A stretch of DNA of 64,000 bases from [Pseudopropionibacterium] massiliense (lineage in GTDB: Bacteria > Actinomycetota > Actinomycetes > Propionibacteriales > Propionibacteriaceae), in the NCBI RefSeq assembly GCF_900607225.1, contig NZ_LR027842.1, positions 2,198,980 to 2,262,979 on the forward strand. Reading direction: 5' to 3'. Within the stretch, counting starts at the first letter, position 1; every line of letters starts with the position of its first letter. The notes beneath the pieces were generated by a model, which had not been told where the DNA came from, ran no database searches, and saw only the letters and a program-made list of their open reading frames with translations. The translations under genes were made by a program, and so were the position numbers. Below are positions 44,926-54,318 of this stretch, in pieces.

Positions 44926-45954
44926 TCACTCGTAGAGGTTGGGTTTGATGCTGGGATCGTCGATGTTGGTCTTGTCGTACCAGGCGAACCCGGAATCGAT
45001 GGTCTTGGGCAGGTCCTTGCCGTTGACCGCGAGGATGGCGGCCTTGACGGTCTCGTAGCCGATCTTCACCGGCGACTGGGTGACGGCCCCGGCCTGGGTG
45101 CCGGCCTTGATGGCCTCGATCTGGGTTTTCCCGGAGTCGAACCCGACGACGGTGACCTTGGCGCCGGACTCGTTGGCGCCCTGGATGGCACCGGTGGCGG
45201 CGGCCTCGTTGGAACCGTAGATGCCCGCGATGTCGGGGTTGGCCTGGATCATCGACTTGGAGGTGTTGGCGGCCAGGCCGACCTCGCCCGCGACCTGCTC
45301 GGGCAGCAGGGTGACGTCGGGGGCATTGGCCTTGATGTACTCCTTGAAGCCGTCGCAACGCTGCTTGCCGGTCTGCGAGGTCTGGTCATGGCAGATCAGG
45401 CCGACCTTGCCCTTGCCACCCACCAGCTCGACCATGTGCTTGGCGGCCTCGGCCGCCGCCGCGTTGTTGTCGGTCTGGACGGTGGACAGCGGAATGTCGG
45501 AGTCCACACCGGAGTCGAAGGCGACCACCGGGATGTTCGCGGCCTTGATCTTGCCGAGCAGATCGGCGGCAGCGCCGGAGTCGAGGGCGGCGAAACCGAT
45601 GGCCGCGGGCTTGGAGTCGAGGGCGGTCTGGAGCTGGTTGAGCTGTTCCGTGACGGCCTGCTCGTTCTCGGGACCCACGAACTCGACCTTGTAGCCGAAC
45701 TTCTTGCCGGCATCCTCGGCGCCCTCCTTCACGGCCTGCCAGAAGCGGTGCTGGAAGCCCTTGGAGACCAGGTAGATGGTCTTGGTGTTGTCCCCCTTGG
45801 GGACGTCGCTGTCGGCGACTGCGGTGGCCGCGGCGGTGGACGACTTGTCGGCCGTCTTGCTGGCCTCCCCGCTGCTGGAGGTGGATGTGGTGCAGGCCGA
45901 GAGCCCGAGTGCCAGGACGGAGGCGAGAGCGACGGCGGGACGCAGAAGACGCAT
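44926..45954 (-). CDS. Sugar ABC transporter substrate-binding lipoprotein (RbsB-like)
   Basis: 342 residues. A lipoprotein signal with lipobox LSAC (Cys near 21) is followed by a Ser/Thr linker and a peripla_BP_4 fold: IYLVSKGFQHRFWQAVKEGAEDAGKKFG (in pieces: KGFQHRFWQAVKEGAEDAGK near 66), ENEQAVTEQLNQLQTALDSKP, FDSGVDSDIPLSTVQTDN (near 145), GIYGSNEAAATGAIQG (near 243) and VGFDSGKTQIEAIKAG. It captures a monosaccharide outside the cell for the permease and ATPase encoded upstream. Operon context points to L-fucose. A stem-loop lies between it and the permease gene. Confidence 0.9.
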   Translation of the reverse strand: MRLLRPAVALASVLALGLSACTTSTSSSGEASKTADKSSTAAATAVADSDVPKGDNTKTIYLVSKGFQHRFWQAVKEGAEDAGKKFGYKVEFVGPENEQAVTEQLNQLQTALDSKPAAIGFAALDSGAAADLLGKIKAANIPVVAFDSGVDSDIPLSTVQTDNNAAAAEAAKHMVELVGGKGKVGLICHDQTSQTGKQRCDGFKEYIKANAPDVTLLPEQVAGEVGLAANTSKSMIQANPDIAGIYGSNEAAATGAIQGANESGAKVTVVGFDSGKTQIEAIKAGTQAGAVTQSPVKIGYETVKAAILAVNGKDLPKTIDSGFAWYDKTNIDDPSIKPNLYE

Positions 45955-45973
45955 GGTCTTTCCTTTCGGATCA

Positions 45974-45989
45974 GGGGCTTCGATGCCCC
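45974..45989 (-). repeat. Small intercistronic stem-loop before the binding-protein gene
   Basis: GGGGC (45974-45978) pairs with GCCCC (45985-45989) in the gap between permease and binding-protein genes. Such stems can protect the binding-protein message from decay. A nearby direct repeat (TTCAGTTGTG twice) lies at 46020-46042. Confidence 0.35.
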
Positions 45990-46064
45990 GGCAGAGAGGG
46001 TGGTCAGGACCCTCGGATTATTCAGTTGTGGTTCAGTTGTGAGGGAAGATTTCCGGTTCGCTGT

Positions 46065-47072
46065 TCAGACCGCGGCCGCGCGGCGGCGCCGGACGTTGTC
46101 CACGAACACCGCGATGAGCACGACGATGCCGGTGACGACGAGCTGCCATTCCTGGGCGACCCCCATCATCTGCATGCCCTTGCGGAGGGTTTCCATGATC
46201 AGGGCGCCCACGACCGTGCCGAGAATGTTGGCGCGGCCGCCGGCCAGGGACGTGCCGCCGATGACGACGGCCGCGATCACGTACAGCTCGAAACCGACGC
46301 CCTCGGAGGGCTGGACGAACCCGAAACGCGCCGAGTAGAGAATGGCGCCGAGCGCCACGAAGATGCCCGCGGCGACGTAGACCAGGGTTTTCCAGAGCCT
46401 GATGTTGACGCCGCTTAGGCGGGTGGCCTCCTCGTTGGATCCGATGGCCAGGGCGTAGCGACCCAGGAGGGTCTTGTTGAGCAGCACGCTGGCGATGACC
46501 GCGAGGATGATGAACAACGGGATGGCGTTGGCGACGCCGGGAATCATTTCACCGGCGGCGAGCCATTTGTAGTCGGGGTTCTTGATGGAGATCGTCGACT
46601 TGTTGGTCAGCACCAGCGCGAGCCCGCGGGCGGCCATCATCATGGCCAGGGTCGCGATGAACGGCGGCAGCCCCAGGAAGGAGATGTTCACGCCGTTGAC
46701 GAGGCCGAGCAGTGCACCCACCAGGAGGATCAGCACGAGACCACCACCGAGTGGAAGGTTCATCCAGTCCCCCGAGAGGAAGATTCCCGCGAAGACCGCC
46801 ACCAGCGTCATGCCGGTTCCCGAACTCAGGTCGATACCGGAGGTGGCGATGACGAAGGTGGCCCCCAGCGCCATCACCCCGATGTAGGCGGACTGCTGGA
46901 TGATGTCCAGGGCCACCCCGAACTGGGCGAAGTTGGGTGCCGCGAAGCAGAAGAAGAGATAGATGATCGCGAGGGCCGCGAACACGAAGATCTGCTGCAG
47001 GGAAGATTTCGCGATCCGGAGGACCGGATTCGGCCCCGCCACCACCTCGGCGGTCCCGGTGTTGTTGCTCAC
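46065..47072 (-). CDS. Sugar ABC transporter permease (RbsC-like)
   Basis: 335 residues with about nine to ten membrane helices, from IFVFAALAIIYLFFCFAAPNF (near 27) onward. The BPD_transp_2 loop motifs ATSGIDLSSGTGMTLVAVFAG (near 82, quoted in part as SGIDLSSGTGMTL), LGLPPFIATLAMMMAARGLAL (near 131) and AVVIGGTSLAGGRANILGTVVGA (near 266, quoted in part) match ribose-type permeases. It forms the channel of the fucose importer. GTG 47072 overlaps the ATPase stop as GTGA, with AAGGA upstream. Confidence 0.92.
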   Translation of the reverse strand: MSNNTGTAEVVAGPNPVLRIAKSSLQQIFVFAALAIIYLFFCFAAPNFAQFGVALDIIQQSAYIGVMALGATFVIATSGIDLSSGTGMTLVAVFAGIFLSGDWMNLPLGGGLVLILLVGALLGLVNGVNISFLGLPPFIATLAMMMAARGLALVLTNKSTISIKNPDYKWLAAGEMIPGVANAIPLFIILAVIASVLLNKTLLGRYALAIGSNEEATRLSGVNIRLWKTLVYVAAGIFVALGAILYSARFGFVQPSEGVGFELYVIAAVVIGGTSLAGGRANILGTVVGALIMETLRKGMQMMGVAQEWQLVVTGIVVLIAVFVDNVRRRRAAAV

Positions 47073-48586
47073 GCTGCGTTTCCTTTCAGCTGCGCCTTGC
47101 CGACGGTGGCAAGTTCCATGATGTTCTCCTGGGTGGCCTCCTCGTTGTCGAGGAAACCGGTGATGTGGCCGTGCGCCATCACCGCGATCCGGTGGCTCAT
47201 CCTCAGCACCTCGGGCAGTTCCGAGGAGATCATCAGGATGGCCTTGCCCTGGCCGCAGAGCTGTTCCAACAGCTCGTAGATCTCTTCCTTCGCGCCGACG
47301 TCGATGCCGCGGGTGGGTTCGTCGAAGATGAGGACGTCGCAGTTGCGGATCAGCCACTTGGCGATGACCACCTTCTGCTGGTTGCCACCCGACAGCTTGC
47401 CGAGCAGCTGGTTGACCGACGGGGTCTTGACCCGCAGCCTTCGGCTGTACTCCTCACCGACGGTGCGGATCCTGCCGTCGAGGATGAACCCCCCGATGTT
47501 GAAGTCCTTCATCGCCGCCATCACGGCGTTTTGTTTGATGTCCTGCTCCAGGAGCAGCCCGAACTGCTTGCGGTCCTCGGACAGGTAACCGATGCCGTTT
47601 CGCACGCCGTCCGCGGCGGTGTTGATCGTCACCTTCCTGCCGTGGATCCAGATCTCGCCCGCGGTGCGCGGATCGGCGCCGAAGACGCAGCGGGCCACCT
47701 CGGTGCGCCCGGCCCCCATGAGCCCGGCGAAACCGAGGATCTCACCCTTGCGGATCTCGAAGCTGATGTCGTGCAGCAGCTTCTTGGTTGCCAGCCCCTC
47801 CACCTTCAGCACCACATCCTCGGATGTCACCTCGGTGCGGGGCCGGGCGTCGGAGGAGACCTCGCGGCCGACCATCATGGAGATGATCTCGCGCATCTCG
47901 ACATCCTTGGTGGTCACGGTGCCGATGTACTGGCCGTCGCGCAGCACCGAGACGCGGTCGGTGATCTCCTCGATCTCCGGCATCCGGTGGGAGATGTAGA
48001 TCAGCCCGGTGGCAGGGGTGATGAAGTCGCGAATCATCCCGAACAGCGCCTCGGTCTCGCCGATGGTCAGGGCCGCCGTGGGTTCGTCCATCACGAGGAT
48101 GCGGGAGTTGTAGGACAGCGCCCGCGCGATCTCGACCATCTGCTGGCGGGCCACGGAGAGGTCCCCGATCCGGGCGGCCGGGTCGAGGTTCATTCCGAGG
48201 CGCTCGAAGAGCTCGGCGGCCTCGCGATTCAGTTTGGCGTCGTTGATCCATCCCGCCCTGTGGCTTCCCTGGCGGCCGAGGTACAGGTTCTGCGCCACGG
48301 TCAGGTCGGGGACCATGTTCAGTTCCTGGTGGATGATGGACAGGCCCAGTTCCCGGGCATGGTTCACGCCGCCCACCACGACCGGGGTGCCCTCGAGCCA
48401 GATCTCACCCCCGGGGTCGGCGGTGTAGATGCCGGTGAGGATCTTCATCAACGTCGATTTTCCCGCGCCGTTCTCGCCGCACAGGCCGAGCACCTCTCCC
48501 GCCTCGAGATCGAGGTTGACGCTTTGCAGTGCCTTGACCCCGGGGAAGGTCTTGCTGATGTTCTTCAGCTCAAGCAGCTTCGTCAC
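47069..48586 (-). CDS. Sugar ABC transporter ATP-binding protein, two ATPase domains (RbsA/MglA-like)
   Basis: 505 residues with two ABC cassettes. The first (residues 5-235) has Walker A GENGAGKSTLMKIL, signature LSVARQQMVEIARAL and Walker B ILVMDEPTAALT. The second (260-500) has a degenerate P-loop FAGLMGAGRTEVARCVFG, signature KLSGGNQQKVVIAKWL and DVLIFDEPTRGID, as usual for this family. It powers monosaccharide import. GTG 48586 follows AAGGAG by five bases; the alternative GTG 48592 lacks proper spacing. It is the first gene of the operon, 58 bases below the LacI-type operator. Confidence 0.95.
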   Translation of the reverse strand: MTKLLELKNISKTFPGVKALQSVNLDLEAGEVLGLCGENGAGKSTLMKILTGIYTADPGGEIWLEGTPVVVGGVNHARELGLSIIHQELNMVPDLTVAQNLYLGRQGSHRAGWINDAKLNREAAELFERLGMNLDPAARIGDLSVARQQMVEIARALSYNSRILVMDEPTAALTIGETEALFGMIRDFITPATGLIYISHRMPEIEEITDRVSVLRDGQYIGTVTTKDVEMREIISMMVGREVSSDARPRTEVTSEDVVLKVEGLATKKLLHDISFEIRKGEILGFAGLMGAGRTEVARCVFGADPRTAGEIWIHGRKVTINTAADGVRNGIGYLSEDRKQFGLLLEQDIKQNAVMAAMKDFNIGGFILDGRIRTVGEEYSRRLRVKTPSVNQLLGKLSGGNQQKVVIAKWLIRNCDVLIFDEPTRGIDVGAKEEIYELLEQLCGQGKAILMISSELPEVLRMSHRIAVMAHGHITGFLDNEEATQENIMELATVGKAQLKGNAA

Positions 48587-48643
48587 GTGCACTCCTTCGT
48601 GTCCTGATACGCCGGGATCCGCGCGAGTGTCCGTCCCGGCGGA

Positions 48644-48679
48644 TGTTAACGCTAGCACCACATCCGCGGGATACGTCAA
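48644..48679 (-). promoter_or_regulatory. Fucose operon promoter with overlapping LacI-type operator
   Basis: On the minus strand a -35 TTGACG (48679-48674) and, 19 bases on, a -10 TAGCGT (48654-48649) precede the ATPase gene. TGTTAACGCTAGCA (48644-48657 on the plus strand), of the TGNNAACGCTNNCA type bound by LacI/CcpA-like proteins, covers the -10. A repressor here would block initiation. Confidence 0.55.
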
Positions 48680-48732
48680 GTGCGTTACGAAACGGTTATC
48701 AGTTTTTCGCGAAACCCCTAGTCAAAGCAATA

Positions 48733-48746
48733 TGGCAACGCTGCCA
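48733..48746. promoter_or_regulatory. Second LacI-type operator upstream of the fucose operon
   Basis: TGGCAACGCTGCCA is a near-perfect palindrome with the central CG of LacI operators and the same AACGCT core as the site at 48644. The sites are 89 bases apart centre to centre, which would allow looping. Confidence 0.5.
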
Positions 48747-48813
48747 ACCTGCCCTGTTCCGCCGGTCCCCTCCGTGATGGTCCTCTCCTGCTCCCCGCTG
48801 CGCCGCCGGGCAT

Positions 48814-48853
48814 GAAAAACCGGGCGGCCGCCCCTGGGGGACGGCCACCCGGT
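48814..48853 (-). terminator. Intrinsic terminator of fba
   Basis: On the minus strand a 12-bp stem with one G-U pair (48853-48842 with 48830-48819) and an 11-base loop is followed directly by five T residues. It is the only classical intrinsic terminator with a T-run that I see in the window. Confidence 0.85.
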
Positions 48854-48869
48854 CCGGTGTCGTTGTGGA

Positions 48870-49889
<1,020 letters not shown>

Positions 49890-49972
49890 GATGCCTCTTT
49901 TCGTACTGAGACTAGGAACGAGCCCAGCCTATCGCGCGACGCCCCACCGGGGGAGCCCCGGGAAACCAACGC

Positions 49973-50557
49973 TCAGAGCATCCGGTCCATGTCCGAGGCG
50001 TCCACCCCGATCCTTCCCATGGACCTGGCCCGGACGGCCGAGTCGATGGCCCCCGGCATGGCGTCCAGGAAACTGATCGGGATGCTCGCCACCTCCCGGC
50101 CCGAGACCTCCAGTCGCAGCCGCGGCCCCGAGCCCCACGACCGGCCGGAGATCTTAAGGGCCGTGATCTCGGCCCAGCGGGCACGCACCTGCTCCGGATG
50201 GACGAACTCCACCCCGGTGCCGTCGATGTAGAGCGCCACCCCGCACCCCAGAACAGCCAAGTCCTTTTTCGCACGTTCGAGCAGGACCGTTGTGAAAACG
50301 ATCCGGGCCAGCGTCGGCACCGCCCAGACCACTGCGATGGCCGGGAGGCTCCAGGATGGCAGGGCTCCCTGCACGGCCTGCCGGGTCTCCTCGGGCAGCA
50401 ACTGAGGGCCCAGCCATACCAGCAGCAGGACCGCACCGAAGATCAGCGCGAAGATCACCTGCAGGCGAAGCGCGGAACGCTGCCTTGCGATGCGCGCGGC
50501 CGTGGGGGCCGGGGTCAGGGCAACCGCGAATCGTTCTGCTGGGGTCATGGCGTTCAT
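49973..50557 (-). CDS. Small two-helix membrane protein of unknown function
   Basis: 194 residues. Two hydrophobic helices (about 33-51 and 70-90) and a C-terminal soluble part that looks PH-like (LAVLGCGVALYIDGTGVEFVHPEQVRARWAEITALKISG, in pieces: VALYIDGTGVEFVHPEQVRAR near 107) are visible. I recognise no named family. ATG 50557 overlaps the TrmH stop by four bases (ATGA), so it is co-translated with the methyltransferase. ATG 50548 is an alternative start. Confidence 0.65.
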   Translation of the reverse strand: MNAMTPAERFAVALTPAPTAARIARQRSALRLQVIFALIFGAVLLLVWLGPQLLPEETRQAVQGALPSWSLPAIAVVWAVPTLARIVFTTVLLERAKKDLAVLGCGVALYIDGTGVEFVHPEQVRARWAEITALKISGRSWGSGPRLRLEVSGREVASIPISFLDAMPGAIDSAVRARSMGRIGVDASDMDRML

Positions 50558-51222
50558 GCTAGAGGTTCCGCGACCGGGTGTTGGAGGGCCCAGTGGTACA
50601 TGGCAATCGCGGCCGCCGCACCCGCGTTCAGGGAACGGGTGGAACCGCGCTGGGTGATGGCGACGAGCCGGGAACAGCCCGCGACCATCCCGGGAGTCAG
50701 GCCAGAACTCTCCGAGCCGAAGATGAGGCAGACGTCGCGGGGCAGGACCATGGTCTCCAGCGGCACCGAGCCGGGCAGGTTGTCCACACCGACCGCATCG
50801 ATTCCCTGCTCCGAGAGCCATTCGAACAGCGAGTCCTCGGTCCCGTGGTGGTGGACGTGGAGGTAGCGGTCGGTGACCATCGCGCCCCGCCGGTTCCAGC
50901 GTCGCCTCCCGACGATGTGGACCCCGCCGATGTTGAAGGCGTTCGCCGTGCGCACGATGGATCCGATGTTGAAGTCGTGTTCCCAGTTCTGGATGGCCAC
51001 GTGCAACCCGGACCGGTTGAGATCGAGATCGGCGACGATCGCCTCGAGTTTCCAGTAGCGGTAGCGGTCGATGACGTTGCGCCGGTCCCCCTCGGCCAGC
51101 AGCTCCGGATCCAGCCGGTTGTCGGAGGGCCAGGGAAGCGGATGGGGCCCGACCCCGACGGTCGGGCCCCCGGGGTTGTCCGCGGCGGTTTTCAACGCCG
51201 CTTCAGGCGCCGGTCGACCCAC
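50554..51222 (-). CDS. TrmH-family (SpoU) tRNA/rRNA 2'-O-methyltransferase
   Basis: 222 residues as drawn. The SPOUT knot motifs are clear: NWEHDFNIGSIVRTANAFNIGGVHIVG (near 80, in pieces: HDFNIGSIVRTANAF), CLIFGSESSGLTPGM (near 165) and RGSTRSLNAGAAAAIAMYHW (near 193, 20 residues). The family methylates ribose 2'-OH in tRNA or rRNA using SAM. GTG 51222 overlaps the DUF368 gene by 31 bases. TTG 51195, which overlaps its stop as TTGA, may be the real start. Mycobacteria have a similar gene near fba and pyrE. Confidence 0.85.
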   Translation of the reverse strand: MGRPAPEAALKTAADNPGGPTVGVGPHPLPWPSDNRLDPELLAEGDRRNVIDRYRYWKLEAIVADLDLNRSGLHVAIQNWEHDFNIGSIVRTANAFNIGGVHIVGRRRWNRRGAMVTDRYLHVHHHGTEDSLFEWLSEQGIDAVGVDNLPGSVPLETMVLPRDVCLIFGSESSGLTPGMVAGCSRLVAITQRGSTRSLNAGAAAAIAMYHWALQHPVAEPLA

Positions 51223-52115
51223 ACGATGCCGACCACGATCACGGCACCGATCAGGGCCAGGCCCAGCAGCACCGACCAGTGCGCGTCCGGAGCCAGCGGC
51301 GTGCCATCAGGGTGCCACGGCCACACCGCCCGGAGCGATCCGAGCAGCAAACCCGACATGACGGCCATCGTGGCGGTGTGCTTGTGCTCGAGCAACCAGT
51401 TGAGACCCTTCACGAAAAGACCCAGCCCCACGGCGGCGCCTGCCGCGAACAGACCGATATAACCGAGGTTCCGCGTCTCGACGGCAGCCATGGTCGGTAC
51501 GTACAGGCCGAAGATCTTGAGCATGAAGGAGCCGGAGATACCGGGTAGCACCAAGGCGCAGATGGCAATGGCCGCGGAGCCGAAGATCATCCAGGCGGGT
51601 GGTTCCTCAATGGTGTTTCCGGCCCCCAGCCCGGTCAGGAGGAAAGCAGCGATCGCCGCCGCGAGGAACAACACAGCGATGGTTCCCTTCTGACCTCCCG
51701 TGCTCCTCTCCTCGGGTTTGATCTCCAGGACAGGAACGACGACGGAGGCCAGGACCATTCCGAAGAACAGCGCGTGGGCAAGCTGTGGGGTATCTCCCAC
51801 GAACACCTTCATGACCCCTGCCATGGCCACCACCACGATGGCCATACCCAGCAGGGCGGGAATCACGATGCCCCAGCGGACCTTCCTGATCTCGGCGCCC
51901 GCTTCGGAGAACCTGCCGGTCACGACGCGTTTCACCGCGCTGACCACATGGCTCGCCGAGTTGATGAGGGGCTCGTAGATTCCCGAGATGAGGGCAATGG
52001 TGCCGCCCGACACACCGGGCACCAGCTCGGCGAGGCCGATCAGCATTCCCCTGACGAGGTTGGCAACAGCAGTTGTGGGGTTGAAGCGCCCAGTGGCGCG
52101 CCTCGGATTGTGCAT
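51192..52115 (-). CDS. DUF368 protein, undecaprenyl-phosphate translocase (PopT-type)
   Basis: 307 residues with about eight to ten membrane helices and two inverted copies of the DUF368 motif, LAELVPGVSGGTIALISG (near 31) and ALVLPGISGSFMLKIFGLYV (near 199). Recent work on this family (PopT) shows it flips undecaprenyl phosphate back across the membrane for reuse in wall synthesis. This would serve the LCP and glycosyltransferase pathways here. ATG 52115 follows AAGGAG by four bases and is preferred to an in-frame ATG at 52166. Confidence 0.88.
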   Translation of the reverse strand: MHNPRRATGRFNPTTAVANLVRGMLIGLAELVPGVSGGTIALISGIYEPLINSASHVVSAVKRVVTGRFSEAGAEIRKVRWGIVIPALLGMAIVVVAMAGVMKVFVGDTPQLAHALFFGMVLASVVVPVLEIKPEERSTGGQKGTIAVLFLAAAIAAFLLTGLGAGNTIEEPPAWMIFGSAAIAICALVLPGISGSFMLKIFGLYVPTMAAVETRNLGYIGLFAAGAAVGLGLFVKGLNWLLEHKHTATMAVMSGLLLGSLRAVWPWHPDGTPLAPDAHWSVLLGLALIGAVIVVGIVWVDRRLKRR

Positions 52116-52175
52116 CAGGCTCCTTCTCGCGACCGACCCGACGACAACGTTAGCGTCAGTTGCCATTCGGCGCGA

Positions 52176-52790
52176 TCAGGCTCCTGCAGGAGGCAACGGG
52201 GGCTGGCCGAAATTGACCGTCGGAGCCTGACGCACCATCGGGTCGTTGACCTCGAAGTAGGTGGCGCGCTGGAACTTGCCCATTCCCGCGATGACGTTGG
52301 TCGGAACCGACTCGACACGGGTGTTGTAGTCACGCACGTTCGCGTTGTAGAAGCGACGGCTGGCGGCGATCCTGTCCTCGGTGTCGGCGAGTTCGCGTTG
52401 CAGCTCCAGGTAGTTGGTGTTCGACCTCAGGTTGGGGTAGGACTCGACGGAGACCATGAGGCCGCGGACCGCGTCGGTCAGGGCGGACTCGGCCGCGGCC
52501 CGCTGCTCGCTGGGGGCACCCTGCACCTGGGCCGCGAGAGTCATCGCGCTCTGGCGCAGGCTCGTGACCTTCTCCAGTACGCCGCTCTCGTGGGCGGCGT
52601 AGCCACGAACCGTCTCGACGAGGTTCGGGATGAGGTCGTAGCGGCGGTTCAGCTCCACGTCGATCTGCCGCCAGGACTCCTGGATGACGTTGCGGGCCCT
52701 CACCAGGCCGTTGTAGGCGGAAACCCCCCACAGTATCCCCAGAAGGACCAGGATCAACAGGATCCCGACGAAGCCCAACAGAATTGACAT
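52176..52790 (-). CDS. lemA: LemA family protein
   Basis: 204 residues. One N-terminal membrane helix (LLGFVGILLILVLLGILWGV) is followed by the LemA helical bundle: YNGLVRARNVIQESWRQIDVELNRRYDLIPNLVETV (in pieces: ESWRQIDVELNRRYDLIPNLVE near 38) and RRFYNANVRDYNTRVESVPTNVIA (near 143, in part). LemA proteins are membrane-anchored bundles of poorly known role. AAGGAG precedes ATG 52790. It is 60 bases upstream of the DUF368 gene on the same strand. Confidence 0.92.
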   Translation of the reverse strand: MSILLGFVGILLILVLLGILWGVSAYNGLVRARNVIQESWRQIDVELNRRYDLIPNLVETVRGYAAHESGVLEKVTSLRQSAMTLAAQVQGAPSEQRAAAESALTDAVRGLMVSVESYPNLRSNTNYLELQRELADTEDRIAASRRFYNANVRDYNTRVESVPTNVIAGMGKFQRATYFEVNDPMVRQAPTVNFGQPPLPPAGA

Positions 52791-52878
52791 GAACTCAGCT
52801 CCTTAGAAGATTCGGCTCACAACAACGGTAGCGCCTCGAGAGGTCCCCGGGTCCGCGGATGCCATCGGGGGTGGCCGG

Positions 52879-53418
52879 TCAGAGGCCGAGCTCGTCCACT
52901 CCGATGGCGTAGCGGTATTCCAACCCCGCCTCGGCGACACGTTCCGCCGCACCGGTGGCGCGGTCCACGACCACGGCGACGGCCACCACCTCACCGCCCG
53001 CCTGCCGCACGGCATCCACCGCGGTCAGAGCCGACCCGCCCGTCGTCGACGTGTCCTCCACCACCAGTACCCGTCGTCCGGAAACGTCAGTGCCCTCGAT
53101 GCGCCGTTGAAGTCCATGGGACTTTGCCTCCTTGCGCACCACGAAGGCGTCCAACCGGCCTCCGGCCGCTGCCCTGGCGTGCAGCATGGCGGTGGCAACC
53201 GGATCAGCCCCCAGGGTCAGCCCCCCGACGGCGTCGAAGACCAGGTCGGCCACCAGGTCGGACATGACCCGTCCCACGATCGGCGAGGCCACCCCGTCGA
53301 GGGTCACGCGACGCATGTCGACGTAGTGGTCGGCCTCCTTCCCGGATGCCAGGGTCACGCGGCCGCGCACGACGGCCAGTTCCTTGACGGCGCGGATCAG
53401 GTCTTCACGATCAGTCAT
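52879..53418 (-). CDS. pyrE: Orotate phosphoribosyltransferase
   Basis: 179 residues. PyrE joins orotate to PRPP to give OMP in pyrimidine synthesis. Visible motifs are FASGKEADHYVDMRRVTLDGVA-type start (here LASGKEADHYVDMRR near 23), GGLTLGADPVATAML (near 65) and the PRPP-binding loop RVLVVEDTSTTGGSALTAV (near 117). It shares neighbourhood with fba and a TrmH gene in mycobacteria. AGGAG lies six bases before ATG 53418. It is separated from lemA by 88 bases. Confidence 0.95.
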   Translation of the reverse strand: MTDREDLIRAVKELAVVRGRVTLASGKEADHYVDMRRVTLDGVASPIVGRVMSDLVADLVFDAVGGLTLGADPVATAMLHARAAAGGRLDAFVVRKEAKSHGLQRRIEGTDVSGRRVLVVEDTSTTGGSALTAVDAVRQAGGEVVAVAVVVDRATGAAERVAEAGLEYRYAIGVDELGL

Positions 53419-53467
53419 CTCGGCTCCTGTGGTCTCACACCCTTCACGGGCGCTGCCCATTGTCCCA

Positions 53468-54277
53468 TCACGAGAACCACAGCTTGCTGCCGGAGGGCGG
53501 TGGGGAGTCCTGCGTGTCCGCGTCGGTGAACGGCTCCGCACCCCCGACCCAACTCCTCAGTTCCCGTCCCTCGATCCAGCGGTACGGGCAGGGCTGCTTC
53601 GCGCTGTCACGGCGCAAACCGGTCACGTCCACCCGGGTCCCGGACGCGGCGAGCAGCAGGTTCCCGAACCTGCGCCCCTTCCAGACCGCGGGTTCGGTCC
53701 CGACCAGTAGGTGACGCCAGCGCTCCGCGAGCCCCGCGGCGAGTCGCCCGGTCCACCTGAAGGGTGCGGAATCGGTCACGTTGCAGATCACCATCCGCCG
53801 CCCCCTGCCCAGCCTCACCAGCTCGTCCAGGAACTCGGCGCTGACCAGCTCGCCCGGCACCCGGGCGCCCTCGAAGGCGTCGAGCACCACCAGGTCCGCG
53901 TACTCCGCGGGCATGACGGCCACTCCGGCACGGCCGTCGACATCACGCACCTTGATGCCGCTGCGTGGCGGCAGTGGCAGTTTCCTCCGGACCTCCTCGG
54001 TCAGCCCTGCGTCGGGCTCGCAGACGATCTGCGCCGTCCCCGGTCGTCGCCAGGCGATCCAGCGCGGGATGCTGAGTCCCGCTCCTCCGATGTGGATCAC
54101 CCGGATCCGGTCGGCCTCATCGATGTCGGCCAGTCCGTGCTCGAAGAGCAACGAGACCTGCACGACGTACTCGAAGAGGAGAAGATCCGGCCGGGCCGGA
54201 TCCACCCAGGACTGGGAGGCCTCCCCGAGCACGATGCGGAAAGCTCCCGGGTGTTGCGGGTCTGGCACCAGCGGCAT
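53468..54277 (-). CDS. Spermidine synthase-like methyltransferase-fold protein
   Basis: 269 residues of the class I SAM/PAPT fold. VIHIGGAGLSIPRWIAWRRPG (near 60, in part) replaces the usual GGGDG motif. CEPDAGLTEEVRRKLPLPP gives the acidic loop, DLVVLDAFEGARVPGELVS (near 128) carries the central Asp, and GNLLLAASG follows. The canonical polyamine synthase catalytic residues are only partly present, so I would call it a spermidine-synthase-like protein of unknown substrate. GATAAT (54289-54284) lies six bases before ATG 54277, a leaderless pattern. Confidence 0.8.
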   Translation of the reverse strand: MPLVPDPQHPGAFRIVLGEASQSWVDPARPDLLLFEYVVQVSLLFEHGLADIDEADRIRVIHIGGAGLSIPRWIAWRRPGTAQIVCEPDAGLTEEVRRKLPLPPRSGIKVRDVDGRAGVAVMPAEYADLVVLDAFEGARVPGELVSAEFLDELVRLGRGRRMVICNVTDSAPFRWTGRLAAGLAERWRHLLVGTEPAVWKGRRFGNLLLAASGTRVDVTGLRRDSAKQPCPYRWIEGRELRSWVGGAEPFTDADTQDSPPPSGSKLWFS

Positions 54278-54318
54278 GGCCCGATTATCCCAGGAAGCCC
54301 GGCCACATCGCCCGACGC

